Assembly: GCA_041689615.1 (NCBI GenBank)
Contig: JBDNFW010000055.1
Location: forward strand, 1-16,068
Direction of reading: 5' to 3'
Source: UBA7359 sp041689615
GTDB taxonomy: Bacteria > Pseudomonadota > Gammaproteobacteria > Eutrophobiales > Eutrophobiaceae
DNA length: 16,068 nucleotides
Positions 15,823 to 16,068 of the stretch are shown one piece after another; position 1 is the stretch's first letter; every line of letters starts with the position of its first letter. A program made the translations under genes and the position numbers. Under the pieces are notes generated by a model that worked only from the letters and a program-made list of their open reading frames with translations, searched no databases and had not been told where the DNA came from.

Positions 15823-16068
15823 TTATTTTTTAGATGCTTTCAGTTCAACTATTTCTTTTCTAAGGTCGGCACACGCCTTTTCCTTTATATCAAAGTTAGC
15901 TTTTAATTGGTCATGTTCTTTTTTAGAGACCCAATTCTTTTTGAATTCGGAAAGCTCCGCCTTGATTTTCTTGATCTCTTGGGATGCCTGTCGTAATTTT
16001 ATTACCGCAACATCGTTAGGGTCTTTTTCTTTTTCCTTGCCGGTAGCAAGCTTGCCATCAATACTATC
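15823..16068 (-). CDS. C-terminal part of a coiled-coil protein; possible small terminase
   Basis: The frame is open from the window edge to the TAA at 15825-15823, giving 81 residues, with no in-frame ATG inside the window, so the start lies upstream. The sequence is Lys/Glu-rich and helical with heptad-like spacing (VIKLRQASQEIKKIKAEL, 22-39; FDIKEKACADLRKEIVEL, 59-76), which indicates a coiled coil. Being directly upstream of and codirectional with the large terminase is the usual place for the small terminase subunit, whose middle or C-terminal part forms helical oligomers. The DNA-binding N-terminus needed to confirm this is outside the window. It could equally be an unrelated coiled-coil protein. 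Confidence 0.6.
   Translation of the reverse strand, partial: DSIDGKLATGKEKEKDPNDVAVIKLRQASQEIKKIKAELSEFKKNWVSKKEHDQLKANFDIKEKACADLRKEIVELKASKK

Noticed and set aside
1..16068. tRNA genes, CRISPR arrays, insertion sequences, attachment sites
   Set aside because: No cloverleaf-like sequence, spaced repeats, transposase or integrase was seen; the window is almost entirely occupied by the minus-strand virion genes.

Overview
This window is the virion-assembly and tail region of a tailed phage, or a prophage, of a Bacteroidetes host, most likely a flavobacterium. Every supported gene lies on the minus strand, so transcription runs from high to low coordinates. The genes follow the classic late order: large terminase, portal, scaffold, major capsid protein, neck genes, tail fibres, tail-associated enzyme. 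The host assignment is an inference. It rests on three Sec signal peptides ending in the flavobacterial style (SYSQ or GYSQ), A-rich leaders without clear Shine-Dalgarno sequences, low GC, and proteins of the kind found in Bacteroidetes phages. No host gene, integrase, tRNA, rRNA or CRISPR array is visible, so lytic phage and prophage cannot be told apart.

Reading in transcription order: 16068-15823 is the C-terminal end of a coiled-coil gene that could be the small terminase. A GC-rich hairpin follows, then the large terminase (15745-13595), portal (13561-11315) and an acidic scaffold (11303-10164). The major capsid gene (10050-8365) sits alone between hairpins: two before it, one a good terminator, and a strong terminator after it. 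Next come five tightly packed genes, most with 4- to 14-base overlaps or gaps of a few bases (8317-7469, 7463-6816, 6819-6118, 6131-5700, 5703-4684). I read these as capsid-accessory and neck/adaptor proteins of a short-tailed (podovirus-like) particle. No tape-measure or tail-sheath gene is present in the window.

The distal part holds a small 169-residue protein (4682-4173), two long fibre-like proteins (4168-2108 and 2104-380) and the start of a pectate-lyase-like protein (379-1, cut by the window edge). All three of these last genes begin with a Sec signal peptide. That is unexpected for virion parts assembled in the cytoplasm and is the most interesting feature here. Together they look like a host-recognition and polysaccharide-processing module: trimeric stalk repeats, a carbohydrate-binding-like C-terminus and a beta-helix lyase. 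The region is visibly more AT-rich than the terminase end, which would fit modular exchange of tail genes.

The portal has some resemblance to those of crAss-like phages, but the terminase has a lambda-type deviant Walker A. I would place this phage in a Bacteroidetes podovirus lineage near, but not certainly inside, Crassvirales.
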